64,000 bases of DNA from Salvelinus alpinus. Taxonomy: Eukaryota > Chordata > Actinopteri > Salmoniformes > Salmonidae. The stretch is from positions 35,782,728 through 35,846,727 of the forward strand of contig NC_092115.1 in the NCBI RefSeq assembly GCF_045679555.1, given 5' to 3'. The notes beneath the pieces were generated by a model, which worked only from the letters and a program-made list of their open reading frames with translations, had not been told where the DNA came from and did no database searches. The position numbers and the translations under genes are program-made. This document shows, piece by piece, positions 49,501-59,464 of the stretch. Position 1 is the stretch's first letter. Each line of letters opens with the position of its first letter.

Positions 49501-50203
49501 GACCCGCTCATAAATTGCCACCTGACAGTCCTCCAAAGTAGTAGTCATTAGCCATCAGATTATAACTGGTTGATAAGACCAACCTCTGCATCCTGCAGGT
49601 CTTTCAGTTGCTGTCGAACAGACTTGTTAATCCGTTTAAAAACCTCCAACTTCTCCAGTAGAAGGCCTCTCTGCCTTGACATCCGCCGGTTATCAGAGGC
49701 AGAGTGTCTTGAGTCCTTTATAATAGAAGGATGAATTCAATTCTGCTTTTTAACAATTGTTAACGAATTGAACATTTTGATATCATGTTGTGCATCTCAA
49801 AATAAAGACAGGTAGACTGTAAGCACATCAATTACAAAGGACTTCACATACGGCAAAATCATCCTCCAGGGTCTCCTTGAACGACATGAGCTGTACAGCT
49901 GCAGAGTTGGCCGCTGCTTCTGCATCCATCAATGTTTTCATCAGGGGACTTTTGCCGCCGGTGGCTCCATAGTCTCCATAACTAAGTATAACGACAAAAG
50001 AGAGAGGATTAGAAATCAGGTGGCTCCACACTGAAAGCTGTTTGTTGGGCTAGTGTGTGTGTATCTCATGGACCTCACCAGTTACTCTCCATCTCTGGGG
50101 TTTTTGTGTAGACACTGCTGCGTATCCTGCTCCCTCTCCCAGGCTCCGAGAAGCCGTCTAGATCATCATCTAGAGAGTCCTGGAAGGGATCCTCAGAAGA
50201 CAT
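37543..50203 (-). CDS. odf2l: Outer dense fibre protein 2-like, 675 aa, 16 coding exons
   Basis: Coiled-coil centriole/basal-body protein of the ODF2 (cenexin)/ODF2L family. Minus-strand coding exons: 50,203-50,079; 49,981-49,852; 49,715-49,584; 49,351-49,277; 48,730-48,659; 47,118-47,002; 46,622-46,437; 44,866-44,757; 44,588-44,453; 43,090-42,980; 42,847-42,743; 41,397-41,239; 40,638-40,538; 40,299-40,137; 39,605-39,480; 37,722-37,543. Phases agree throughout (2,028 nt). Family marks are TTRAHLQGQLHSKEADNNRL (about 190-210), EGLKKATRAQKQRAERFE (about 250-267), RLAGQEEALHYSSRQLEQ (about 530-550) and C-terminal QSIQNYVDFLKNSYSTMF (641-657). The middle resembles ODF2L more than ODF2. The intron after 42,980 has a GC donor. 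Length is near human ODF2L (about 640). The N-terminus (MSSEDPFQDSLDDDLDGF) is acidic. Exon calls are by eye; alternative isoforms are possible. Confidence 0.92.
38085..39458 (-). mobile_element. Tc1 remnant in the last intron of odf2l
   Basis: The left part starts at ACACAATACCCTATAATGAC without its terminus. The right end reads GATGTGAATTCTTTCTGAAGGC, then ACTGTA, the inverse of the CAGTGCCTTCAGAAAG end. No continuous transposase remains. It belongs to the same family as the fragment at 6,771. Confidence 0.75.
42235..42720 (+). mobile_element. Two RSg-1-like LINE 3' tails in an odf2l intron
   Basis: From CTGCTACTCTCGGTTTATCAT the sequence matches the 3' UTR of the LINE at 33,300-33,640. 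The GTTTATCANATATGCATAGTCAC block appears twice (42,258 and 42,425), followed by an imperfect 20-bp TATAGCCTCGCTACTG tandem and the tail GCGCACGTGACAAAG. It is 5'-truncated, possibly one copy with an internal duplication. It ends 22 bases before the exon at 42,743. Confidence 0.75.
43166..44195. mobile_element. 1.03-kb foldback MITE with about 210-bp inverted repeats
   Basis: Starts CACTCCCCCTCCATATATG and ends CATATAGAGGGGAGTG, with TA on both sides (43,164-43,165 and 44,196-44,197). The ends pair as inverted repeats for roughly 200 bp, through GTCATAAGTATTTGGACAAATT (left) and AATTTGTCCAAATACTTATGAC (right). A second inner palindrome uses CATGAATGAATCATGAATAATG-type arms (about 43,570 and 43,720). 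There is no transposase. It lies within an odf2l intron. Confidence 0.85.
45017..45463. mobile_element. Two joined Tc1-type fragments in an odf2l intron
   Basis: 45,017-45,287 starts GTACAAAACATTAGGAAC and is the family at 4,312-5,120. From about 45,288 another family's 3' end follows (GTGATTTTCTGGATTTTTG ... CAAATACTTGTTCTCCCCACTG) and ends at a TA (45,464-45,465). That TA is where the L1-type fragment begins. Confidence 0.65.
45466..46312 (+). mobile_element. L1-type LINE 3' fragment in an odf2l intron
   Basis: Plus-strand translation of 45,590-45,910 in shifting frames gives the L1/Tx1 C-terminal zinc-knuckle region, and the long frame reads HTLVLQYDKYLFRILRITAL. A (TG)n-rich 3' UTR (46,025-46,140), a G-run and an A-rich tail follow. 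The 5' side stops at the TA at 45,464. An inverted copy with about 170 bases more of 5' sequence lies at 59,465-60,340. Confidence 0.75.
47213..48626 (-). mobile_element. Tc1-like transposon, degraded, in an odf2l intron
   Basis: The ends GTCACATCCAAAATGATTGGC and GCCAATAATTTCAGATGTGAC are inverse. Minus-strand transposase relics include PVLWSDENKALW and YGGGSLMLWCCFASNGSG (47,684-47,908) and a DPKHTSKSTKK end (47,565-47,750). Frameshifts between them make it inactive. It ends 32 bases from the exon at 48,659-48,730, whose splice donor is intact. Confidence 0.82.
48975..49148 (+). mobile_element. tRNA-derived SINE with V-SINE-type tail
   Basis: The head GGCGGCAGGTAGCCTAGCAG and the box-B region GGTTGCTGGTTAGAATCCCC indicate a tRNA-derived pol III promoter. 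The 3' part CTGTAAATCGCTCTGGATAA, then GAGTGTCTGCTAAATGAC, is the conserved V-SINE/LINE-type tail. It lies in an odf2l intron in antisense orientation to the gene. Confidence 0.75.
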
Positions 50204-50804
50204 GGCTCTGGTGGATCAGAGGACTGGCTATATGGTTAGGCTTACATGACTACTTTTCCATGGCTGCTTTCCTATAATAATACCATTCTCATTTTCTAAT
50301 AAAATACACTAGACAACTGTAATGACAAGGAAATTATGAAAAATATTGGTGCATAGACAGCATACGATAACATAGACACAGACAACATCAGTGTACAATA
50401 TAATGCACGTATAGCTACAGTAGAATTTTATTTAACTAACCGGTCCAAGACAACACTGAACTGTTCCATTTGTCTCAATCAATGACTAGCTATTTCCTCT
50501 AATATTATGTATTGTCAGGCTACAAACAGTGCGTGTTCTTTTTACCATTAGCTTCTAGCTGAGCTGATCCATTCTGACCTTCACTTCAGAGTTAATTAGC
50601 AACACAACCTTTGGTATCTACAGTATGCTAGCAAGCTGAACAGAACAAGTTCAAGTTAGCTACTGTACCTAGCTAATTTGGCCAGGTAGTTAGAATTGCG
50701 AAGTTGGAAAGCAAATTCAAACCCAAGACACATATCCTATGATCAAGAAGTATCTAGCTAAATTGGTATGGTGAGATTTCGAATTAAATTTGTTTGTTTT
50801 TTAC

Positions 50805-50876
50805 CTTCATTCACTACCGTGTCTTTTGTTTTGTGCTACTGCTATTCAACAGCTGATGCTCTCTGTAGAAAACGGT
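50805..50876 (-). promoter_or_regulatory. odf2l: Probable non-coding first exon and promoter side of odf2l
   Basis: On the minus strand GTGAATGAAG is followed by GTAAAAAAC, a good splice donor (donor at 50,804/50,805), preceded by a GC-richer stretch. An acceptor just upstream of the ATG exon (CCACCAG before the ATG) would join it. The 5' end of the exon is a guess. No TATA box is evident upstream, as is common for such genes. A CCAAT-type GATTGGCT occurs at about 51,152. Confidence 0.45.
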
Positions 50877-50899
50877 TGTCACTAGTTACCCCAGCCACA

Positions 50900-52072
50900 G
50901 AGTGGCTAAATCGTAAAAATGTATGAAAATAAAAATGAGCTTTTTGGTCTTCATTTAATGTTAGGGTTAGGCATACAGTTAGCAGTGCGGTTAAGGTTAG
51001 GTTTAAAATCAGATTTTAATAAGATACATTGTAGAAATAGGCGGAGTTTATGACTTTCTGTTTGTGGTAATTAGTGACGACCGTAGGAAACGAATGGCGT
51101 TCGTTGCATCTATTAGTTGATTTGAGTCCCGCCTACTTGTTCTGCGATTCGTGATTGGCTAAGACATTGGACGTATGGACGTAACGTAAACAAACCCAAC
51201 TAGACTAGAGCGTGATTGTTGTTAGTAAACCAAATGAACGTTGGAGGTTGTTTTAACCCATCCACATAGATTTTCTGTGTTAAAATATTTCGAGTCAAAC
51301 CGAATGAAAGCTGCACGGGATTCAAATGCTAGTACCAAAGACAGTTTGAGTAGTCTGTGCTAGTACAGTGAAGTCAAGTGGCATCCACGTTTGGAGGGGA
51401 CCATAGAGGACTCATCTTTGTATAGGTGCCGTTATAGGGTCCAATAACAGCATGGGCAGCGCCATTGAGGCTATCTCCATTTTGAAGTAGTCAATTTTCT
51501 TCACGATTGGCTGAACCCTCCTGATGACCTGGTTGAACATGACTCCAACAGGGTCACCAGGAGGGTCCAGCCAATGAAGTTGGAAGTTCCACCCAGTTGA
51601 CTACATTAAAATGGTGGAAGCCATCAATGGTAGTATAGGTACCAGACTTATTAGCTAATATCCCACTCCTGCCATTTGCCAAAGTAAATGGCCTTTATGT
51701 AATAACAACATTCGATATGCAGCTGGATTTATGGTGCAGTTTCTGATTATTAGCTAGAAATAACATTAATATATTCCATTCCAACGTTATGGAACATAGG
51801 GTGTAAAGCAAATTTGGCGCAATATAGAATTAGAATTTTAAGAACGACAACAAACAATACCGTTACGTTACCTGCTGCGGTCATTCCCTTGTGAGATGGT
51901 AGTGTCAATGCAATATAATAGTCCCAACACCTTACCACTGCTACACCTGGCTATCAGTGGAGCCTTGTCTGACACCGAAACAGTTAATTCAGCCTCATTT
52001 ACTTCCTTTTTAAAAAACATAGCTGACATGGCTGACTTGTTTAAACAAATGTGGTTTCTACTGACAATTGAG
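50900..52072. other. 5' flank of odf2l, no gene recognised
   Basis: Holds the presumed odf2l promoter at its left edge. Around 51,395-51,630 is a repeat-like block (GGGTCCAATAACAGCATGGG, CCTCCTGATGACCTGG) with internal inverted similarity (CACCAGGAGGGTCCAGCCAAT against GATTGGCTGAACCCTCCTG), probably another foldback repeat. The remainder is unassigned. Confidence 0.4.
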
Positions 52073-52193
52073 CAGTGGTGAAAAAAAAGTGAATGTCACC
52101 CCATAAAATACTATTTGAGTAAAAGTCCAAAAGTATTTGGTTTTAAATATACTTAAGTGTTAAAAGTAAATGTAATTGTAAACATATACTTAA

Positions 52194-53463
52194 AACTTCT
52201 CTAGGGTAGGGGGCAGCATTCAGAATTTTGGATGAAAAGCATGCCCAAATGAAACTGCCTGCTTCTCGGGCCCAGAATATATGATATGCATATAACTGGT
52301 AGATTTGGATAGAAAACACTCTAAAGTTTCCAAAACTGTTAAAATAGTGTCTGTGAGTATAACAGAACTGATTTGGCAGGCGAAAACCTGAGAAAAATCA
52401 ATTCGGGAAGTAGTTTTGTTTTGTTTTTGTAGTTTTCTATTCAATGCCATTACACGTATCCATTGACTTAGGACTCAAATTGCAGTTCCTATGCCTTCCA
52501 CTAGATGTCAATAGTCTTTAGAAATTGTTTCAGGCTTGTATTCTGAAAAATTAGGAAGTAAGAGCAGTCTGAATGAGTGGACCCTAAAGTGTCACAGAGC
52601 TTTTTCATGCGCACGACCGAGAGAGTGCCTTTCTTGTTTACCTTTTCTATTGACGACGTTATTGTCCGGTTGAAATATTATCGATTATTTAGGCTAAAAA
52701 CAACCTGAGGATTGAATATAAACATCGTTTGACATGTTTCTATGAACTTTACGGATACAATTTGGATTTTTTGTCTGCCTGTTTTGACTGCGTTTGAGCC
52801 TGTGGATTACTGAAGAAAACGCGCGAACAAAACAGAGTTTTTTTGGATAAGGAACATTTATTGAGTAAATGAATGTCTGCTGAGTGCAACCATATGAAGA
52901 TCATCAAAGGTAAGGGATTAATTTTATCTCTATTTCTGACTTGTGTAACTCTTCTACTTGGCTGGTTACTGTTTGTAATGACTTGTCTGCTGGGCTATGT
53001 TCTCAAATAATCGTAAGGTATGCTTTCGCCGTAAAGCATTTTTTAAATCTGACACCGTGGTTGGATTCACAAGAAGTTTATCTTTAAACCTATGTAAAAT
53101 ATGTTTTGTTTTCAGAATTTTTATAATGAGTATTTCTGTATTTGAATTTGGCGCCCAGCAGTTTCACTGGCTGTTGAAGAGGTCGGACGCTAACGTCGGA
53201 CGCTCACGCTCACGTCTCACGTCTCACGTCTCACGCTCACGTCTGCTAGCTGCGCCACCAGAGTCTCTGGGTTCGCGCCCAGGCTGGGCTGGGTTCGCGC
53301 CCAGGCTCTGTCGCAGCCGGCCGCAACCGGGAGATCCATGGGGCGACGCACAATTGGCATAGCGTCGTCCGGGTTAGGGAGGGTTTGGCCGGTAGGGAGG
53401 GTTTGGCCGGTAGGGATATCCTTGTCTCAGTATGTAATTTTTTTTTATATATATATAAAAAAA

Positions 53464-53494
<31 letters not shown>

Positions 53495-53731
53495 GAAATA
53501 TAAATATTAGGAATAATTAAAAATAAAAAAATAATTTAAAAAAATAAATAAAATGTATGCACTCTACTGTAAGTCGCTCTGGATAAGAGCGTCTGCTCTT
53601 GGCCGGTAGGGATATCCTTGTCTCAGTATGTAAAAATGTAATAAAATGTATGCACTCTACTGTAAGTCGCTCTGGATAAGAGCGTCTGCTAAATGACTAA
53701 AATGTAAATGTAAATGTACCCTAGAGAGGTT
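52194..53731. mobile_element. Non-autonomous piggyBac-like element, TTAA-flanked
   Basis: Starts AACTTCTCTAGGGTAGGGGG and ends GTACCCTAGAGAGGTT, inverse to each other. Both flanks are TTAA (52,190-52,193 and 53,732-53,735), the piggyBac target. The uninterrupted host is predictable from the paralogous hAT copy near 755, confirming precise insertion. It carries a SINE and an AT microsatellite inside and has no transposase ORF. Confidence 0.82.
53235..53715 (+). mobile_element. tRNA-type SINE with tandemly repeated tail, inside the piggyBac-like element
   Basis: GGGTTCGCGCCCAGGCTCTG (box-B-like), GGCGACGCACAATTGGCATA and TTAGGGAGGGTTTGGCCGG are the body of an abundant salmonid SINE. The tail CTGTAAGTCGCTCTGGATAA, then GAGCGTCTGCT, is present twice (about 53,567 and 53,660), separated by a duplicated GGCCGGTAGGGATATCCTTG. 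A TA microsatellite (53,447-53,490) lies between. Confidence 0.7.
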
Positions 53732-53879
53732 TTAAGTATCAAAAGTAAAAGTATAAATAATTTCAAATGACTTCTATTAGGCAATCCAAACAGCACAATT
53801 TTCGTGTTTTTTAAATGTATGTGTGGCCAATGACCTTGAGGCTTCTTGGTTGGGCACTTCAAATCAATTCATCATCAAG

Positions 53880-56800
53880 TCAAATTTTATTGGTCACATA
53901 GACATGGTTAACAGATGTTAATGCGAGTGTAACGAAATCCTTGTGCTTCTAGTTTCGACAGTGCAGTAATATCTAACAATTTCACAACAACTACCTAATA
54001 CACACAAATGTAAAGGGATGAAATGAGAATATGTACAATTCAATATATGGATGAGTGATGGCCGAGCGGCATAGGCAAAATGCAATAGATGGTATAAAAT
54101 ACAGTATATACATATGAGATGAGTAATGCAAGATATGTAAACATTATTAAAGTGGCATTTTTTAAAGTGACTAGTGATCCATTTATTAAAGTGGCTAATG
54201 ATTTGACTCTGTATGTAGGCAGCAGCCTCTCTGTGTTAGTGATGGCTGTTTAACAGTCTGATGGCCTTGAGATAGAAGTTTTTCCGTCTCTTGGGCCCAG
54301 CTTTCATGCACCTGTACTGACCATGTCTTCTGGATGGTAGCGGGGTGAACATGCAGTGGCTTGGGTGGTTGATGTCCTTGATGAACTTTTTGGCCTTCCT
54401 GTGACATCGGGTGCTGTAGGTGTCCTGGAGGCCAGGTAGTTTGCACCCGGTGATGCATTGTGCAGACCGCACCACCCTCTGGAGAGCCCTGCGGTTGAGG
54501 GCGGTGCAGTTGTCGTACCAGGTGGTGATACAGCCAGACAGGATCCTCTCAATTGTGCATCTGTAAAAGTTTGTGAGGGTTTTAGGGGACAAGCCACATT
54601 TCTTCAGCCTCCTGAGGTTGAAGAGGCACTGTTGCACCTTCTTCACCACACTGTCTGTGTGGGTGGATCATTTCAGTTTGTCCGTGATGTGTACGCCGAG
54701 GAACTTAAAACTTTCCACCTTCTCCACTACTGTCCCGTCGATGTGGATAGGGGGGTGCGCCCTCTACTTTTTCCTGAAGTCCACGATCATCTCCTTTGTT
54801 TTGTTGACGTTGAGTGAGAGGTTGTTTTCCTGACACCACACTCCGAGTGCTCTCTACTGTTGTGTCATCTGCAAACTTGATGATTGAGTTGGAGGCATGC
54901 ATGGCTGTGCAGTCATGGGTGAACAGAGAGTAAAGGAGGGGGCTGAGCACGCACCCTTGTGGGGCCCCAGCGTTGAGGATCAGCGAAGTGGAGATGTTGT
55001 TTCCTACCTTCACCACCTGGGGGCGGTCCGTCAGAAAGTTCAGGACCCAATTGCACAGGGCAGGGTTGAGACCCAGGGCCTCAAGCTTAATGATGAGCTT
55101 TGAGGGTACTATGGTGTTGAATGGTGAGCTGTAGTCAATGAACAGCATTCTTACATAGGTATTCCTCTTGTCCAGATGGTATAGGGCAGTGTGCAGTGTA
55201 ATGGCGATTGCATCGTCTGTGGACCTGTTGGTGCGGTATGCAAACTGAAGTGGGTTTAGGGTGGCAGGTAAGTTGGAGGTGATTTTATCCTTCACTAGTC
55301 TCTCAAAGCACTTCATGATGACAGAAGTGAGTGCTACGGGGCCATAGTCATTTAGTTCAGTTATCTTTGCTTTCTTGGGTACAGGAACAATGGTGGCCAT
55401 CTTGAAGCATGTAGGGATAGCAGACTGAGGTAGGGAGCGATTGAATATGTCCGTAAACACACCAACCAGCTGGTCTGTGCATGCTCTGAGGACGCAGCTA
55501 GGGATGCCGTCTGGGCCAGCAGCCTTGCGAGGGTTAACACATTTAAATATCTTACGTCGGCCACGGAGAAGGAGAGGGGGGGTCCGCAGTCCTTGGTAGC
55601 GGGCCGCGTCGGTGGCATTGTATTATCCTCAAAGCGGGCAAAGAAGGTGTTTAGTTTGTTTGGAAGCAAGGCGTCGGTGTCCGTGACGTGGCTGATTTTC
55701 TTTTGTAGTCTGTAATTGCCTGTAGACCCTGCCACATACGTCTCGTGTCTTGGTCGTTGAATTGCGACTCCACTTGAATTGCGACATTTCACATGTTTGA
55801 TTGCCTTGCGGATGGAATAACTACACTGTAGAAGGGAGAGTGGGGTAGGGCCTTGTATGCATCGCGGAAGTTAGAGTAGCAGTGGCCCAGTGTATTTCCT
55901 GTGTGCGTGCTACAGTCAATGTGCTGATAGAATTTAGGTAGCCTTGTTCTCAAATTAGCTTTGTTAAAATCCCCAGCTACAATAAAAGCAGCTCAGGATA
56001 TTTGGTTTCCAGTTTAGATAGAGTCCAGTGAAGTTCCTTGAGGGCCATCGTGGTATCTGCTAGGGGGGTGATATACACGGCTGTGACTATAATCTAAGAG
56101 AATTGTCTTGGGAGCTAATGTGTTTGGCATTTGATTGTAAGGAATTCTAGGTCAGGTGAACAAAAATACTTGAGTTCATGTATGTTGTTATGATTACACC
56201 ATGAATCATGAAGCATACACCTCCCCCCTTCTTCTTCCCAGAGAGATGTTTATTTCTGTTGGTGCGATGCATGAAGAAACCCGGTGGCTGTACTGACTCC
56301 GACAACATATCCCAAGAGAGCCATGTTACCGTGAAACAGAGAATGTTACAATCTCTGATGTCTCTCTGGAAGGCAACCCGTGTCAACCCTAATTTCGTCC
56401 ACCTTGTTGTCTAGAGACTGGACATTGGGGAGTAATATACTCGTAAGTGGTGGGTGGTGTGCACGCCTCCGAAGTCTGACCAGGAGGCCGCTCCGTCTAC
56501 CCCTTCTGCGGCTACATTGTTTTGGGTCGGCCTCTTGGATTAGATCCAATGTCCTGGGTGGTTGTCCGAACAAAGGATCCGCTTCGGGAAAGTCGTATTC
56601 CTGGTCGTAACGTTCGTAACGTTGATGTTGCTCCTATATCCAATAGTTATTCCCAGATGTAAACTCAGCAAAAAAAGAAACGTCCTCTTACTGTCAACTG
56701 TGTTTATTTTCAGCAAACTTAACATGTGTAAATATTTGTATGAACATAACAAGATTCAACAACTGAGACATAAACTGAACAAGTTCCACAGACATGTGAC

Positions 56801-58210
56801 TAACAGAAATGGGATAATGTGTCCCTGAACAAAGGGAGGGTCAAAATCAAAAGTAACAGTCAGTATCTGGTGTGGCCACCAGCTGCATTAAGTATTGCAG
56901 TGCATCTCCTCCTCATGGAGAGCACCAGATTTGCCAGTTCTTACTGTGAGATGTTACCCCACTCTTCCACCAAGGCACCTGCAAGTTCCCGGACATTTCT
57001 GGGGGGAATGGCCCTAGCTCTCACCCTCCGATCCAACAGGTCCCAGACATGCTCAATGGGATTGAGATCCGGGCTCTTCGCTGGCCATGGCAGAACACTG
57101 TCATTCCTGATTGCAGGAAATCACGCACATAACGAGCGGTATGGCTGGTGGGATTGTCATGCTGGAGGGTCATGTCAGGATGAGCCTGCAGGAAGGGTAC
57201 CACATGAGGTAGGAGGATGTCTTCCCTGTAATGCACAGCGTTGAGATTACCTGCAATGACAACAAGCTCAGTCCGATGATGCTGTGACACATCGCCCCAG
57301 ACCATGACGGACCCTCCACCTCCAAATCGATCCCGCTCCAGAGTACAGGCCTCGGTGTAATGCTCATTCCTTCGACGATAAACGAGAATCCGACCATCAC
57401 CCTTGGTGACACAAAACCGCAACTCGTCAGTGAAGAGCACTTTTTGCCAGTCGTGTCTGGTCCAGCAACGGTGGTTTTATGCCCATAGGCGACGTTGTTG
57501 CCGGTGATGTCTGGTGAGGACCTGCTTTACAACAGGCCTACAAGCCCTCAGTCCAGCCTCTCTCAGCACTGATGGAGGGATTGTGCGTTCCTGGTGTAAC
57601 TCGGGCAGTTGTTGTTGCCATCCTGTACCTGTCCGGGAGGTGTGATGTTCGGATGTACCGATCCTGTGCAGATGTTGTTACACATGGTCTGCCAATGCGA
57701 GGACGATCAGCTGTCCATCCTGTCTCCCTGTAGTGCTGTCTTAGGCGTCTCACAGTACGGACATTGCAATTTATTGCCCTGGCCACATCTGCAGTCCTGA
57801 GCAGGGACCCTGGGCATCTTTCTTTTGGTGTTTTTCAGTCAGTAGAAAGGCCTCTTTAGTGTCCTAAGTTTTCATAACTGTGACCTTAATTGCCTACCGT
57901 CTGGAAGCTGTTAGTGTCTTAACGACCGTTCCACAGGTGCATGTTCATTAATTGTTTATGGTTCATTGAACAAGCATGGAAAACAGTGTTTAAACCCTTT
58001 ACAATGAAGATCTGTGAAGTTATTTGGATTTTTACTAATTATCTTTGAAAGACAGGGTCCTGAAAAAGGGCTGTTTCTTTTTTTGCTGAGTTTATGTAAT
58101 AACACTTAAGATTTTCTGGGCTAACAATGTAAGAAATAATACATTAAAAAAACTAAATACGACATAGTTTCCTAAGCACTCGAAGCGAGACGACCATCTC
58201 TGTCGGCGCC
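53880..58210 (-). mobile_element. RSg-1-like LINE (copy C), minus strand, split by a Tc1-like element
   Basis: The 5' end is the reverse complement of GGCGCC at 58,205-58,210 and the 3' end the reverse complement of GTCAAATTTTATTGGTCACA near 53,880. The minus strand holds endonuclease start (ILLPNVQSLDNKVDEIR, 56,346-56,573), the ARFEDNT linker (55,361-55,792), a long RT frame (54,705-55,460; [25 protein letters not shown]) and the C-terminal ERILSGCITTWYDN part (54,236-54,649). The RT frame is better preserved than in copies A and B. Frameshifts remain. Confidence 0.88.
56662..58092 (-). mobile_element. Tc1-like transposon inside LINE copy C, 1,431 bp
   Basis: Starts AACTCAGCAAAAAAAGAAACG and ends CTTTTTTTGCTGAGTT with TA on both sides (56,660-56,661 and 58,093-58,094). 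The minus-strand transposase has an N-terminal HTH (INCNVRTVRRLRQHYRETG; 57,538-57,786) and a catalytic part (LFTDELRFCVT, GGGSVMVWGDVSQHHRTEL, LQHDNPTSHTARYV; 57,021-57,440). The two parts are in different frames, so it is inactive. TDE replaces the WSDET seen in the other Tc1s here, so this is a separate lineage. Confidence 0.88.
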
Positions 58211-58453
58211 ACCTTGCTAATGTAACTCTGTGTCAGCACCCAAAGGGCTAGTAACTTCACTGTGACTTAGTTTCCCCATGAGTGACAAAACACTGAGCCA
58301 ATCACGGCGCAACGCTCCGTTTTTTCTGCTATCTTGCCACACCACCACAGAAACCACTGAGCTGGGCTGAAATACCTGCATTTTGGAGCTCCTTACTCAA
58401 GAAAACAAAAAAGAGACCATGTTTGTATGCAGCTTTATTAACTCAATGATATA

Positions 58454-58643
58454 CACTACTGTTCAAAGTTTGGAGTCACTTAGAAATGTTCTTGTTTTTG
58501 AAAGAAAAGCAATTTTTTCCCCATTAAAATAACATCAAATTGATCAGAAATACAGTGTAGATACTGTTAATGTGCTAAATGACTATTGTAGCTGGAGACG
58601 GCTGATTTTCTATGGAATATCTACATAGGCGAACGGAGACCAA
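58454..58643 (+). mobile_element. Tc1 5' fragment cut by the inverted duplication
   Basis: After TA, CACTACTGTTCAAAGTTTGG begins a Tc1 family whose longer copy is at 60,595-61,402. Similarity runs to CTACATAGGC and GGAGACC, then stops where odf2l-derived sequence starts. Confidence 0.8.
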
Positions 58644-58646
58644 TAG

Positions 58647-58763
58647 GAGAACACAGAGAATGCGGTTCATGCCACCAAGTCTGTGGAGACCACACGTGCT
58701 CACCTGCAGGGCCAGCTACACAGCAAAGAGGCCGACAACAACCGTCTCACCGTGCAGCTCCGG
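58647..58763 (+). pseudogene. Inverted duplicate of an odf2l exon (original 47,002-47,118)
   Basis: All 117 bases are present and translate to the same 39 residues (GAGAACACAGAGAATGCGG ... CAGCTCCGG). The splice donor GTAACAC is retained. On the 5' side only AATAG remains of the acceptor region, because the duplication breakpoint is within about 5 bases. It is on the strand opposite to the gene. Confidence 0.9.
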
Positions 58764-59142
58764 GTAACACACAAGTTCAGGCATCAGTCTATTAGTCAGT
58801 CAATCAATCACTATGTTGTCCGAGTTGGGAAAGGTGTATTTCTAAGCCTTAACCATTCTGTCTGTAAAATAAGACACAGGTAAAGTAAAGGACGTCGTTT
58901 GCAGTCAGTATTATGCTTCCAGCCTGTGTGTGTGATGTCTGGGACAGTTGGGAAGAAAGACAGCAAAAAGTATACATTTCTGTTTCACAAAGAATAGTGG
59001 GCAATAGTCTTCTACAACCCATTCAAGACGGACGTCGTCCATGAGTGAAATCCTATTTGTTTTCACCAGGCTAGAGATAAGTATTTAGATATGTTGAAAG
59101 CTTAAACAGTCAGTGTTTGTTCCCTGTCTTTCTTTCTCCCAG

Positions 59143-59328
59143 GGTTTGGAGAGGCAGCTGACTGAGCAGAAGCTGGAGATAGATGGTCTGAGGGGGGAGA
59201 TCTCCAGTGTGTCTGAGAAGGCAGAACAGGAGAAAGAGGGCCTGAAGAAGGCCACCCGTGCCCAAAAACAGAGGGCCGAGAGGTTCGAAGCTGCTGTGGA
59301 TAAATGTTACACTCAGCTGAGGGAGAAG
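59143..59328 (+). pseudogene. Inverted duplicate of an odf2l exon (original 46,437-46,622)
   Basis: The full 186-base exon encodes the same 62 residues as the parent, starting GLERQLTEQKLEIDGLRG, with the acceptor TTTCTTTCTCCCAG and donor GTATGTATG both intact. The intron between the copies (58,764-59,142) is nearly identical to the parent intron. Without the rest of the gene it is a fragment, though both exons could still be spliced. Confidence 0.92.
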
Positions 59329-59464
59329 GTATGTATGGGTAATGTTGGGAGTCAGTTTGGTGGTCATCATTTTCTCTTCACCAGGGTTTTGTTCAGGCTG
59401 GAGAACATGTTTTGAAACCAGGAGAAACTACATGCACTTTTCCAATAATACCACAGCTTTTTTA

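Larger units (their letters stand above)
52073..53830. mobile_element. Second copy of the hAT-type element, split by a piggyBac-like insertion
   Basis: Starts CAGTGGTGAAAAAAAAGTG. It shares ACTATTTGAGTAAAAGTCC and GTATTTGGTTTTAAATATAC with the element at 584-1,180. It is interrupted at TTAA (52,190), resumes at 53,736 with GTATCAAAAGTAAAAGTATA, and loses its right terminus before the LINE at 53,880. There is no transposase. Confidence 0.75.

Noticed and set aside
50873-50891. RFX X-box in the odf2l promoter
   Set aside because: GTTGTCACTAGTTACC resembles a ciliary-gene X-box only in one half-site; the second half does not fit the consensus.
53235-53300. tRNA gene
   Set aside because: Box-B-like sequence is part of a SINE; no cloverleaf could be completed.
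59110-59370. Frame antisense to the duplicated odf2l exon
   Set aside because: Identical to the antisense frame at the parent exon (46,395-46,655); it is a shadow of the coding strand.
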